From: Xylanibacter brevis ATCC 19188
GTDB taxonomy: Bacteria > Bacteroidota > Bacteroidia > Bacteroidales > Bacteroidaceae
Direction: 5' to 3'
Length of the DNA: 64,000 nt
NCBI RefSeq assembly: GCF_000621725.1
Contig: NZ_KK211333.1
Coordinates: 1 to 64,000 of the forward strand
The translations under genes were made by a program, and so were the position numbers. Positions 34,094 to 42,403 of the stretch are shown here, one piece after another. Numbering within the stretch: position 1 is the stretch's first letter; each line of letters opens with the position of its first letter. The notes below the pieces were generated by a model. It ran no database searches and was not told where the DNA came from. It saw only the letters and a program-made list of their open reading frames with translations.

Positions 34094-36268
34094 ATGGATA
34101 TTTTTAGATATATTGTCAGATTTCTATATAAGATTCACCGGTTTCTCATCATATTGCCAATGATAGCATTGGTAATCGCATGGTTCTCTACCCGTAACAT
34201 GGAGAGGATATACAATGCGAACACCACTATATATACAGGTATGATTACCGGTTATAACATCGAAGGTGGATCTGGAATTGCAGGTGGTAATCCTCAAACC
34301 AACATGACCAACCTCATGCTGATAATTCAAACTGATAACACCATCCATGAAGTGGCTTTACGCTTGTTTGCTCGCTGCATGATGTACGGAAACTCCAACA
34401 AAGACAATAACTATATCTCTGCAGAGCATTATCGTCAGTTGATGGCCACAGTCCCTGCAGATGTTAAAGCCTTGATTAACCATAACAGCGAGAACGACAC
34501 ATACAAGAATCTTAAGGCATACGAAAAGCCTGCACAAGACAACTACCTTTTTGGTCTTTTGAATTATCATCCTTACTTTAGTATCGGTAGCATTACTGGT
34601 AGACTAAAAGTTCTCCAACTTAATGGTAGTGATATTATTGACATTGCATATTCAGCCAATGACCCTGGCATCTGCTATAACACACTTGACATACTGAATG
34701 AAGTATTTGCCCGTCAATATCAGCAATTGCGCTATGGTGAGACTCTAAATGTGATAAAATTCTTCGAGCGAGAAGTAGCACGACTGTATCGTGTACTTAC
34801 TGGAGCCGAGAACGATCTTATCAAATATAACGTCAAGCACCGTATCATCAACTATGGAGAGCAAACCAAGTCATTAACTCAGTTGGAAATGGAGCAGCAA
34901 AACAAGAAAAATGAGCTGCGCATGAATATGGCAACAACTGAGGCGCTTATAGCTTATTTCAAGAAGCAATTAGGAGACAGAGCGAAAATCATCGAGTCCA
35001 ATCAGGAGTTTTCACAGCTAGTACACGACATTACACGCTTAGAATCACGTATTGCCAATCTGAAGCTAATGAGTAGTGAAAGTAGCAATAGCAACGAAGC
35101 TCAATTGGAATTAGCAAAGGCAGAACGTCAATTGGAAGAGACTACTAAAAAAGTAAAGGTACTATCACGAACCCTTGAAGCTTCTAATTACAATACAGAA
35201 ACGGGCGTCAAAGCTACGGAGTTGATTGACCGTTGGCTGGAACAAGTAATCATATTAGAAAAGACCCGTGCAGAATTTGGCGCACAAGACATCATGCAGC
35301 AGAGCATTGATGAGCAGTTCATTTACTACTCACCTATTGGTGCCACCCTCGATCGTAAAGACCGTCACATCGGCTTTATCGAGAGCAACTACATGTCAAT
35401 GCTAAATTCTTTGAATGCTGCTCGACTGCGTCAGCGCAACCTCCAGATGTCAACTGCGACCTTGCGTGTACTCAATCCACCAGTATTCCCTTTGAATGCA
35501 CAGCCCACCAACCGCATGATGGTGCTTCTTGGAGCATTCATGCTGACCTTTGTATTGACAGCACTCTACTTCTTTATCATTGAGATGCTCGACCGCACTC
35601 TGCGTGATCGCATGCGTTCAGAGCGTATCACAGAGATTCCTGTCATGGGTTGTTTCCCCAAGGAGAGCACCCTACGCTATCGTCGATTCAACAAGACGAT
35701 CAGCGATATGGCAGTACGTCAATTGAGCAAAGCCTTGCTTCCTTATTTCCGTGATGGTCAGCAAAACGTACTTAATCTTCTTTCAACCGATGCCTCAAAT
35801 GGTAAGAGTTACATTGCTCAAGAGTTGGAGAACTATTGGCTAAGCATTGGCTTGCAAGTCCGTCGCTTAACCTACGATGAAGACTTCCTGGCTGACGATA
35901 GCCGCTACATCATGGCCAAGGATGTTAAGGATCTTTGTCCCGACATCATGCCTAACGAGATTGCAATCATTGAGTATCCTAATTTGAATGACAACATCAT
36001 CTCTACATCGTTGCTCAACATGGGCACAATCAACCTAATGGTTACTCGTGCCAACCGTACTTGGAAAGATATCGACCAAAAAGCGCTAAATGAGTTAGAA
36101 GCACGTTTAGAGAACAAGAACTCGCTTTACATGTACCTCACCGAGGCTAACCGCTATTCGGTGGAGGAATTTGTAGGCCAGTTGCCGCCTTATACACGTT
36201 TCAACAACTTCGTATATCGCATGTCGCAGCTCGGTCTTACCGCAACAGAGAATAATCAGGCAAGATAA
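34094..36268 (+). CDS. Wzc/Wzz-like chain-length co-polymerase with degenerate ATPase end
   Basis: A 724-residue protein. A membrane segment near residue 20 (FLIILPMIALVIAWFS) and one near 475 (MMVLLGAFMLTFVLTALYFFI) flank a large periplasmic helical region, with the PxxP-type segment LNPPVFPLNAQPTNRM before the second. The C-terminal cytoplasmic domain resembles a BY-kinase but is degraded: the P-loop reads LLSTDASNGKSYIA, Walker B reads IAIIEYPN where IDTPP is expected, and there is no C-terminal Tyr cluster. It is likely a structural co-polymerase that can no longer act as a kinase. Confidence 0.8.
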   Translation: MDIFRYIVRFLYKIHRFLIILPMIALVIAWFSTRNMERIYNANTTIYTGMITGYNIEGGSGIAGGNPQTNMTNLMLIIQTDNTIHEVALRLFARCMMYGNSNKDNNYISAEHYRQLMATVPADVKALINHNSENDTYKNLKAYEKPAQDNYLFGLLNYHPYFSIGSITGRLKVLQLNGSDIIDIAYSANDPGICYNTLDILNEVFARQYQQLRYGETLNVIKFFEREVARLYRVLTGAENDLIKYNVKHRIINYGEQTKSLTQLEMEQQNKKNELRMNMATTEALIAYFKKQLGDRAKIIESNQEFSQLVHDITRLESRIANLKLMSSESSNSNEAQLELAKAERQLEETTKKVKVLSRTLEASNYNTETGVKATELIDRWLEQVIILEKTRAEFGAQDIMQQSIDEQFIYYSPIGATLDRKDRHIGFIESNYMSMLNSLNAARLRQRNLQMSTATLRVLNPPVFPLNAQPTNRMMVLLGAFMLTFVLTALYFFIIEMLDRTLRDRMRSERITEIPVMGCFPKESTLRYRRFNKTISDMAVRQLSKALLPYFRDGQQNVLNLLSTDASNGKSYIAQELENYWLSIGLQVRRLTYDEDFLADDSRYIMAKDVKDLCPDIMPNEIAIIEYPNLNDNIISTSLLNMGTINLMVTRANRTWKDIDQKALNELEARLENKNSLYMYLTEANRYSVEEFVGQLPPYTRFNNFVYRMSQLGLTATENNQAR

Positions 36269-36277
36269 TAGTCTTTT

Positions 36278-37810
36278 ATGACGAATTCGTTTAGAACGAT
36301 ATCAAGTAACATGGGTGGAGGAAGAGTCGTTTTACTCTTTCTCCTCTTCTTACTGGCCATGTACGAACTCGTCACTGCGGGCTTCAATGCTTTTGCCATT
36401 ATCTGTTTATTACCAATTGGTGTAATATTTGTTATTACATCGTTTAGACAACGCATGTTCACCTTTTGGCTTCTTTGCATTGTCAATTACTTTATCCAGC
36501 TCAAGAATCTAGCCCTACCAATACCTATGTCATTACCAAATGAGATGTTAGAAATTCTATTGCTTGGGCTAGCAATAATGGATGTAAAAGATTTGAAGAT
36601 GGAACGCACACTGAATATCATGCTTGCAAGTTTACTTGTATGGTGTGCATACTGTACATTAGAAATACTAAACGACACATGTAATATCGGCATAGATATC
36701 GGAAGTTGGTACACTTCAGCCCGCATGATGGCATTCCAACTTCTGTATGCCTTTTTAGTTTTTTCAATCTATATTACATCCTCCAAACTTCTCATAAAAT
36801 ATTTATTTTTATGGGGAGGATTGGCTCTATTTGCTGTATTTTGGGTATGGAAACAACAGAATATTGGTTTTACCGATGCAGAAAACCAATGGATTCAAAC
36901 TCGAGGTCGACTTACACACATTATACAAGGTGGTAGCCTCATACGCTATTTTTCAATCTATAGTGATGCTGCAAATTATGGTGTTGGCATTGCCTCTACC
37001 GGTGTTGCTTTTCTGATTTTTGGCATCACTAATAAAATAAAAAAATACAAATATTTCTTTCTTTTTACAGGTATTGCATGTATATGGGGAATGTTTCCTT
37101 CTGGAACACGAACAGCAACATTCTGTTTAGCTGCAGGGTTTTTAACATATATCTTTCTTTCAAAATCAGTTAAAATTGCGGTTCCTTTTTCCATTTTTTT
37201 CGGCATAGCTTTCTTTATATTAGCCTTCACAAACATAGGTTCAGGTAATCAGCAAATACGACGTATGCGTTCTGCATTTGACCCTAATGATGCATCTGCA
37301 AACGTAAGAACAATTAACCAAGCGGCAATGAAAAGATATATGCAAGAAGCTCCTTGGGGGATTGGCATGCATGCGGGAGGTGGTAACGTACCTGCCAATA
37401 ATAAATATGCATTCATGTCAACAGTCCCACCTGATTCTGAATATGTCTTTATATGGATACACACAGGTAGAATTGGCATAACAGTATTTCTCATCACAAC
37501 CGTGATCATGCTCTTTGGAGCCTGCTGGGTTGTACTTTTCCGCATCAATAGTCCATCTTTGCGAGGCATTGGAGCAGGTTTATGTTGCGCTTTTGTCTCT
37601 CAACAGTTAGGAGGCTATGGCAACCAAGTCTTAATGCAATTCCCGAACTGCCTGGTGTTTTACGGAGGATTAAGTATCGTCTATGTACTACCATTCCTAG
37701 AAAAAGAATGGGTGGAGCATGAGGAAGAACTCGTTGCAATACAAGAGGAGAAGAAGCGTCTCAAGTTGGAAGCTAAAAAGAATAAACGTGTAAAATCTAG
37801 TTTCTTTTGA
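36278..37810 (+). CDS. Wzy-like O-antigen/exopolysaccharide polymerase
   Basis: A 510-residue protein with about a dozen membrane segments and a large external loop from roughly 315 to 385 that includes MRSAFDPNDASANVRTINQAA and the ligase/polymerase-like PWGIGMHAGG. The C-terminus is a charged cytoplasmic tail (EEHEEELVAIQEEKKRLKLEAKKNKR). This fits the Wzy/O-antigen ligase superfamily, which joins repeat units. Neighbours upstream (co-polymerase) and downstream (glycosyltransferases) support the role. Polymerase and ligase cannot be distinguished from sequence alone. Confidence 0.75.
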   Translation: MTNSFRTISSNMGGGRVVLLFLLFLLAMYELVTAGFNAFAIICLLPIGVIFVITSFRQRMFTFWLLCIVNYFIQLKNLALPIPMSLPNEMLEILLLGLAIMDVKDLKMERTLNIMLASLLVWCAYCTLEILNDTCNIGIDIGSWYTSARMMAFQLLYAFLVFSIYITSSKLLIKYLFLWGGLALFAVFWVWKQQNIGFTDAENQWIQTRGRLTHIIQGGSLIRYFSIYSDAANYGVGIASTGVAFLIFGITNKIKKYKYFFLFTGIACIWGMFPSGTRTATFCLAAGFLTYIFLSKSVKIAVPFSIFFGIAFFILAFTNIGSGNQQIRRMRSAFDPNDASANVRTINQAAMKRYMQEAPWGIGMHAGGGNVPANNKYAFMSTVPPDSEYVFIWIHTGRIGITVFLITTVIMLFGACWVVLFRINSPSLRGIGAGLCCAFVSQQLGGYGNQVLMQFPNCLVFYGGLSIVYVLPFLEKEWVEHEEELVAIQEEKKRLKLEAKKNKRVKSSFF

Positions 37811-38682
37811 AGAAGAGAATATCTATTATTACTGTCAATTACAACGGCCTAACGGATACTTGCGCCCTAATTGATTCAATCCCCTTCGACGAACAAATGG
37901 AGGTGATTGTAGTAGATAATGCTTCACAAAAAGACGAAGGTGCTATCATCAAGGAGCGCTATCCCCAAGTTAAAGTCATCAAAAGTGCAAAGAATCTAGG
38001 CTTTGCAGGTGGAAACAATTTAGGGATTAAAGCCTCAACGGGCGACTATCTATTCTTTATCAACAACGATACAGAACTTCATCGCGAAGATTGGAATCCA
38101 GAAGCCCTTATCAAGCGCATAGATTCATCCGAACGAATTGGAGTAGTATGCCCAAAGATTCGTTTTGCATGGGATAGCCATCCCATACAGTTTGCTGGCT
38201 ACACGCCACTTTCGTCCATCACCCTTCGTAACCATTCCATTGGTTTTGGTGAGGAAGATCGTGGACAACACGACCTCGCCCACCCCACCCCATATGCTCA
38301 TGGGGCAGCCATGATGGTGAAGCGCGACGTTATTGAAAAGGCAGGCATGATGCCTGAATGCTTCTTTCTATATTATGAAGAACTCGATTGGTCCTTAATG
38401 ATTTCACGCGCTGGCTATGAGATATGGTATGAGCCTGCATGCACCATTTATCATAAAGAGAGTCAGGCCACTGGTCAAAACAGTCCTCTTAAGACCTTCT
38501 ACTTAATGCGCAATCGCTTGCTTCTGGCAAAACGAAATATACCCATTATGACACGTCTTCTCACCTATTCCTATTTAATAGGCATAGTTGGAACAAAAGA
38601 CATTATCACGAATATCATCAAAGGATGTCCTCAACAAGCAGAAGCTACATTGAGAGGCATTATTGACTTCTTAAAACTATAA
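37807..38682 (+). CDS. GT2 glycosyltransferase (rhamnosyltransferase-like)
   Basis: A 291-residue family 2 enzyme. The nucleotide-binding start is ISIITVNYNGLTDTCALIDSI, followed by VIVVDNAS, LGFAGGNNLGI, FFINNDTELH (the DxD-equivalent) and the late ECFFLYYEELDWSL. The start is a TTG that overlaps the previous stop (TTGA); no ATG occurs before the conserved strand, so the unusual start is well supported. The pattern fits WbbL-type rhamnosyltransferases, in line with rfbC 8 kb upstream. Confidence 0.85.
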   Translation: MKKRISIITVNYNGLTDTCALIDSIPFDEQMEVIVVDNASQKDEGAIIKERYPQVKVIKSAKNLGFAGGNNLGIKASTGDYLFFINNDTELHREDWNPEALIKRIDSSERIGVVCPKIRFAWDSHPIQFAGYTPLSSITLRNHSIGFGEEDRGQHDLAHPTPYAHGAAMMVKRDVIEKAGMMPECFFLYYEELDWSLMISRAGYEIWYEPACTIYHKESQATGQNSPLKTFYLMRNRLLLAKRNIPIMTRLLTYSYLIGIVGTKDIITNIIKGCPQQAEATLRGIIDFLKL

Positions 38683-38687
38683 CGACT

Positions 38688-39881
38688 ATGGATTTCTGGT
38701 GGATATTATATATTATTGATTGGGCACTCTTCATCCCTATGGCTATTACAGCAACATATCTATTGTTTTTTTCTGTAGCAGCCCTGTTTAAGCATAAGTC
38801 TCCGGCTCCCAAAGCCAAACAAGAGAGTCGCTTTATCGTCATTATTCCCTCATATAAGGACGATACATTAATCTTTGATACCGTCAACGCCATTTTAGGA
38901 CAGACCTATCCTCAGCGTATGTTTGATGTTGTTGTTGTCTCAGACCATCAAAGCGAGATGACCAACATGCGTCTGGCTCAACTTCCTATCACACTCTTGA
39001 CGCCCAACTTTGCAGAGAGTTCCAAAGCAAAATCCATTCAATATGCCATTATCAATTTGCCCCAGTTCAAAATCTATGACGCTGTGATAGTGCTCGATGC
39101 TGGCAATATTGTAATGCCCGAATTTCTTGAGATGATGAACAATGCCTACGAGTCGGCAGGAACAAAAGTCGTTCAAGCCCGTCGTGTGGCTCGTAATCTT
39201 AACACCCCGATTGCACGTCTGGATGCTATCTTCACAGAGATAAACAATTCCGTTTTCCGTCGTGGCCATATTTCCGTAGGCCTCTCGGCATCCTTAGACG
39301 GATCTGGCTACATGTTCAACTTCACCTGGTTCAAGCAACACATCATGAAGGTTCACTCCTGGATTGGCGAAAGCAAAGAACTGGAAGCCATGCTGATGCA
39401 TGAAGGCATCTTTATTGACTATGCCGACGATATATTTGTATTCGATTATAAAGCAAGCGAACTGAAGGTCTTCAACAGAGAACGTGGTCAATGGATTTAT
39501 CATCAGCTTCATTGCCAGATCTCCAACATCAAGTACCTTCCCTCTGCCATTATGAATCGCCGGTACGATTGGATTGATAAGCTTCTACAATGGACCATGA
39601 TGCCACGCACCGTCATGATGGCCTTTATCACTATTATGAGTTGCACGCTGCCATTCATCTATTTCACTCTGTCAATCAAATGGTGGTTCTTTGCTGCATT
39701 GGCGCTTCTTGCTTGTTCCATTGCCACCCCCAACTATCTGGTTACCAAAGACTGGGATAAAGATTTTCTCAATGCCCCACTAGTTACGATTGGCTCATTA
39801 TACCAATTTGTACGCGCTTTCCGCAAAGACATGAAGATTAGCGTCAATAACTTCAGCCACAAAATAAATAGTATGGCTTAA
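38688..39881 (+). CDS. Membrane GT2-like protein with altered catalytic motifs
   Basis: A 397-residue protein with an N-terminal membrane segment, a GT2 core and two or more C-terminal membrane segments. It is a paralogue of the next gene, with matching blocks throughout (FIVIIPSYKDD, ISVGLSASLDGSGYMFNF, ELEAMLMHEGIFIDYADDIFV). The metal-binding DxD that reads DADN in the paralogue reads DAGN here, and the QRQRW acceptor motif reads RERGQW. Both changes suggest that it is not an active transferase, or uses a different chemistry. It may be a partner of the active copy three bases downstream. Confidence 0.8.
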   Translation: MDFWWILYIIDWALFIPMAITATYLLFFSVAALFKHKSPAPKAKQESRFIVIIPSYKDDTLIFDTVNAILGQTYPQRMFDVVVVSDHQSEMTNMRLAQLPITLLTPNFAESSKAKSIQYAIINLPQFKIYDAVIVLDAGNIVMPEFLEMMNNAYESAGTKVVQARRVARNLNTPIARLDAIFTEINNSVFRRGHISVGLSASLDGSGYMFNFTWFKQHIMKVHSWIGESKELEAMLMHEGIFIDYADDIFVFDYKASELKVFNRERGQWIYHQLHCQISNIKYLPSAIMNRRYDWIDKLLQWTMMPRTVMMAFITIMSCTLPFIYFTLSIKWWFFAALALLACSIATPNYLVTKDWDKDFLNAPLVTIGSLYQFVRAFRKDMKISVNNFSHKINSMA

Positions 39882-39884
39882 GCG

Positions 39885-41069
39885 ATGAGTATTTATCCCA
39901 TCATATACACATTCGATATGCTACTATGGCTCATCATAGCAGTCAATGTGGCATATATTCTCTGCTTTGCCGTAACAACTGCTTTACCGGCTAAAAATCA
40001 TCACTTTACCACCAGCAAACAGCAACATTCCTTCCTGATTCTCATACCTGCTTATCATGAAGATGCAGTCATTGCTCATACTGTAGAAACGATTATTCAT
40101 CAAGACTATCCCCAGGAGCTATTTCATGTGGCAGTTATCTCAGATCACATGTCAGCTGAAACCAACCAACTGCTGGCCAAACTTCCAATTACCCTTCTTC
40201 AACCTTCTTTTCAGAAAAGTAGCAAGGCTAAGGCGCTGCAATTTGCCATGAACAAGGTGGAAGGCCTCTTTGACTTCGTCGTTGTACTGGATGCAGATAA
40301 TATCGTAGCCTCTGACTATATCTCACAACTAAATGCCATTGCTCAGCCATCAATGGTCATCCAGTGCCATCGCACAGCAAAGAATGCCGATAGCGATGTG
40401 GCTGTTCTTGATGGTATCAGTGAAGAAATCAACAATACCATTTTCCGCAAAAGCCACAACCGCATGGGCCTATCTTCAGCGCTCATCGGATCTGGTATGT
40501 GTTTTGATTATCAATGGTTTAAAGACAACGTCAACGAGCTGAAAAGTGCCGTAGAAGACCGCGAGCTAGAAGCTCTTTTAATGAAACAACACATCTATAT
40601 CCATTATGCCGAAGACATCTATGTTCTAGATGAAAAGGTAAGCAATAGCGACAACTTCCAGCGTCAACGCCAGCGCTGGATGAGTGGTCAGGTGCAATCA
40701 TTCTTCCAGATGGTTCCCTATCTTCCGAAGGCTATTATGGATGGAAATATCAACTACATTGACAAGACCTTCCAACAGGCACTTATTCCACGTTCTATTC
40801 TCCTTGTTATCATCCCTATTCTATGCATCATAACACCCCTTACATCATACATCTTACATCATACATCATACATCTACTCTCTCAAGTGGTGGATTCTTCT
40901 GTTCTGTCTCTGCATAGCGCTCTTCATGGCTATACCCAAACAAATGCGCAAACAATCATTGTTCCGTAAACTGCTATCTTTTCCTTCACTAGTATGGAAG
41001 ATGGTATTAAACCTCCAGAAGATTGACCGCAAGAATACCGATTTCATCCATACAAAGCATGGAGAATAA
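39885..41069 (+). CDS. Membrane GT2 glycosyltransferase
   Basis: A 394-residue protein, similar in layout to cellulose-synthase-like and hyaluronan-synthase-like GT2 enzymes. Catalytic motifs are intact: FLILIPAYHEDAVI, VVVLDADNIVASDYI, and FQRQRQRWMSGQVQSF. Two to three C-terminal membrane segments follow. Between them the frame contains five tandem copies of a 7-base unit (40841-40875) encoding SYILHHTSYIYS, absent from the upstream paralogue. Because seven is not a multiple of three, gain or loss of one unit would shift the frame, so the gene may be phase-variable. Confidence 0.85.
   Translation: MSIYPIIYTFDMLLWLIIAVNVAYILCFAVTTALPAKNHHFTTSKQQHSFLILIPAYHEDAVIAHTVETIIHQDYPQELFHVAVISDHMSAETNQLLAKLPITLLQPSFQKSSKAKALQFAMNKVEGLFDFVVVLDADNIVASDYISQLNAIAQPSMVIQCHRTAKNADSDVAVLDGISEEINNTIFRKSHNRMGLSSALIGSGMCFDYQWFKDNVNELKSAVEDRELEALLMKQHIYIHYAEDIYVLDEKVSNSDNFQRQRQRWMSGQVQSFFQMVPYLPKAIMDGNINYIDKTFQQALIPRSILLVIIPILCIITPLTSYILHHTSYIYSLKWWILLFCLCIALFMAIPKQMRKQSLFRKLLSFPSLVWKMVLNLQKIDRKNTDFIHTKHGE
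40841..40875 (+). repeat. Heptanucleotide tandem repeat inside a glycosyltransferase gene
   Basis: Five contiguous copies of TACATC[A/T] (TACATCA, TACATCT, TACATCA, TACATCA, TACATCT). The tract lies in the coding frame of the second membrane GT2 gene. Confidence 0.9.
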
Positions 41070-41287
41070 GAGACCTGTATATTAGTCTTTATTATAATAA
41101 TAATTATTATAGTAATGATAATTTATGTTGTTAAAATTATCTTCACTTTTATATAGCTATTATAAATCCATTACATATTTTACATATCCATTACATATTA
41201 TTATCTGTATTGAAATAAAATAATTACAAATAATGGGAATATAATAGTTTTTTTTATGTAAAACTTGTAATTCAAGAAAATCTTTCG

Positions 41288-41295
41288 TATTTTTG
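41288..41295 (+). promoter_or_regulatory. -7 box in front of an ATPase remnant
   Basis: TATTTTTG followed by C, intact, 23 bases before the ATG of the frameshifted remnant at 41318. Confidence 0.55.
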
Positions 41296-41317
41296 CACAT
41301 AAAAGATAATAAAACGT

Positions 41318-41494
41318 ATGCTTGAAAGAAAATTTCCTATTGGCATTCAGACATTCTCGGAAATAATTCGTGGGATATATATACATAGACAAAACAGGAC
41401 TTGTATGGAACTTAGCCAACTATTCAAAGTTCGATTTCTTGATAAAGATTATGAATCTGGAAAGGAACTCGTACCGTCAAGGAGTGGGCTGTAG
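41318..41494 (+). pseudogene. Remnant of an AAA-ATPase-like/DUF1703-type protein
   Basis: The first 19 codons read MLERKFPIGIQTFSEIIRG, the standard N-terminus of the AAA-ATPase-like plus PD-(D/E)XK proteins that are abundant in Bacteroidales. The reading frame then shifts: one frame over, the sequence continues GYIYIDKTGLVWNLANYSKF, the expected next segment (usual form GYVYVDKT). After that no P-loop (RPRRFGKS) follows. So only about 45 codons of the gene survive, with a frameshift at about 41374. The rest of the AT-rich stretch 41070-41317 holds nothing I recognise apart from the promoter. Confidence 0.8.
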
Positions 41495-41539
41495 CATAAG
41501 AGCCAACAAATCTATCTTACCTTCATAATATCATTAAAT

Positions 41540-42391
41540 ATGACTAAAGACTGGGATATTATAATAACGAACAAAAGTAACCTATTGAGTATTGACTTTG
41601 GTGAAATATGGCGTTATCGCGACCTCTTGACAATGTATGTCAAACGCGACATTGTGACATTCTACAAGCAAACCATCCTTGGACCACTGTGGTTTATCAT
41701 CCAGCCCCTCTTCACCACCATCATGTTTATGTTTGTTTTTGGTGGCATTGCAGGCATTTCCACAGATGGCATTCCACAGGCTGTGTTCTATCTGGCCGGC
41801 CTCGTATGCTGGAACTATTTCCAAGACTGTCTCAGTAAATGCTCTGATACATTCAATGCCAACCAAGCCATATTTGGCAAAGTCTATTTCCCAAGACTGG
41901 TGGTACCCCTCTCCATTGTCATTTCCAATCTCATTAAAATGGGAATCCAGTTTGCACTATTCTTGGTTGTTTACATCTATTACTTTGCATCTGGTATCGA
42001 CTTCCAAGTCAATGCTTCACTACTACTTGTCCCCGTTCTGATTATTATGTTAGGAGCTTTGGGGTTAGGTTTTGGTATGATTATATCATCCATGACGACC
42101 AAGTATCGTGACTTACGCTTTCTCATTACTTTTGGTGTCCAGTTATGGATGTACGCGACTCCTGTCATCTATCCGCTTTCAGTGATGAAAGAGACATATC
42201 CTAAATATGTATGGGTATTAGTAGCCAATCCATTAACAGCCATCCTTGAGACCTTCAAATATGCCTTTACAGGTGTTGGAGAGTTCAATTGGCTATATCT
42301 AAGCTATAGCTTTATATTTACTGCTGTCATTCTCCTGCTCGGTATTGTTATTTTCAACCGTGTACAGCGCAACTTTATGGATGTCATCTAA
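41540..42391 (+). CDS. Polysaccharide ABC exporter permease (Wzm/TagG-like)
   Basis: A 283-residue protein with six membrane segments of the ABC-2 type. Typical features are WRYRDLLTMYVKRDIVTFYKQTILGPLW near the N-terminus, then MFVFGGIAGI and TKYRDLRFLITFGVQLWMYATPVIYPLS. It pairs with the ATPase gene 12 bases downstream to export a completed or partly completed polysaccharide across the inner membrane. Confidence 0.93.
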   Translation: MTKDWDIIITNKSNLLSIDFGEIWRYRDLLTMYVKRDIVTFYKQTILGPLWFIIQPLFTTIMFMFVFGGIAGISTDGIPQAVFYLAGLVCWNYFQDCLSKCSDTFNANQAIFGKVYFPRLVVPLSIVISNLIKMGIQFALFLVVYIYYFASGIDFQVNASLLLVPVLIIMLGALGLGFGMIISSMTTKYRDLRFLITFGVQLWMYATPVIYPLSVMKETYPKYVWVLVANPLTAILETFKYAFTGVGEFNWLYLSYSFIFTAVILLLGIVIFNRVQRNFMDVI

Positions 42392-42403
42392 TAAAATTAG
42401 CTT

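Noticed and set aside
41070-41290. AT-rich stretch with TTATTATAATAATAATTATTATAG, considered as an origin or attachment site
   Set aside because: There are no DnaA boxes, no direct repeats of attachment type and no integrase nearby; it is simple AT-rich sequence.
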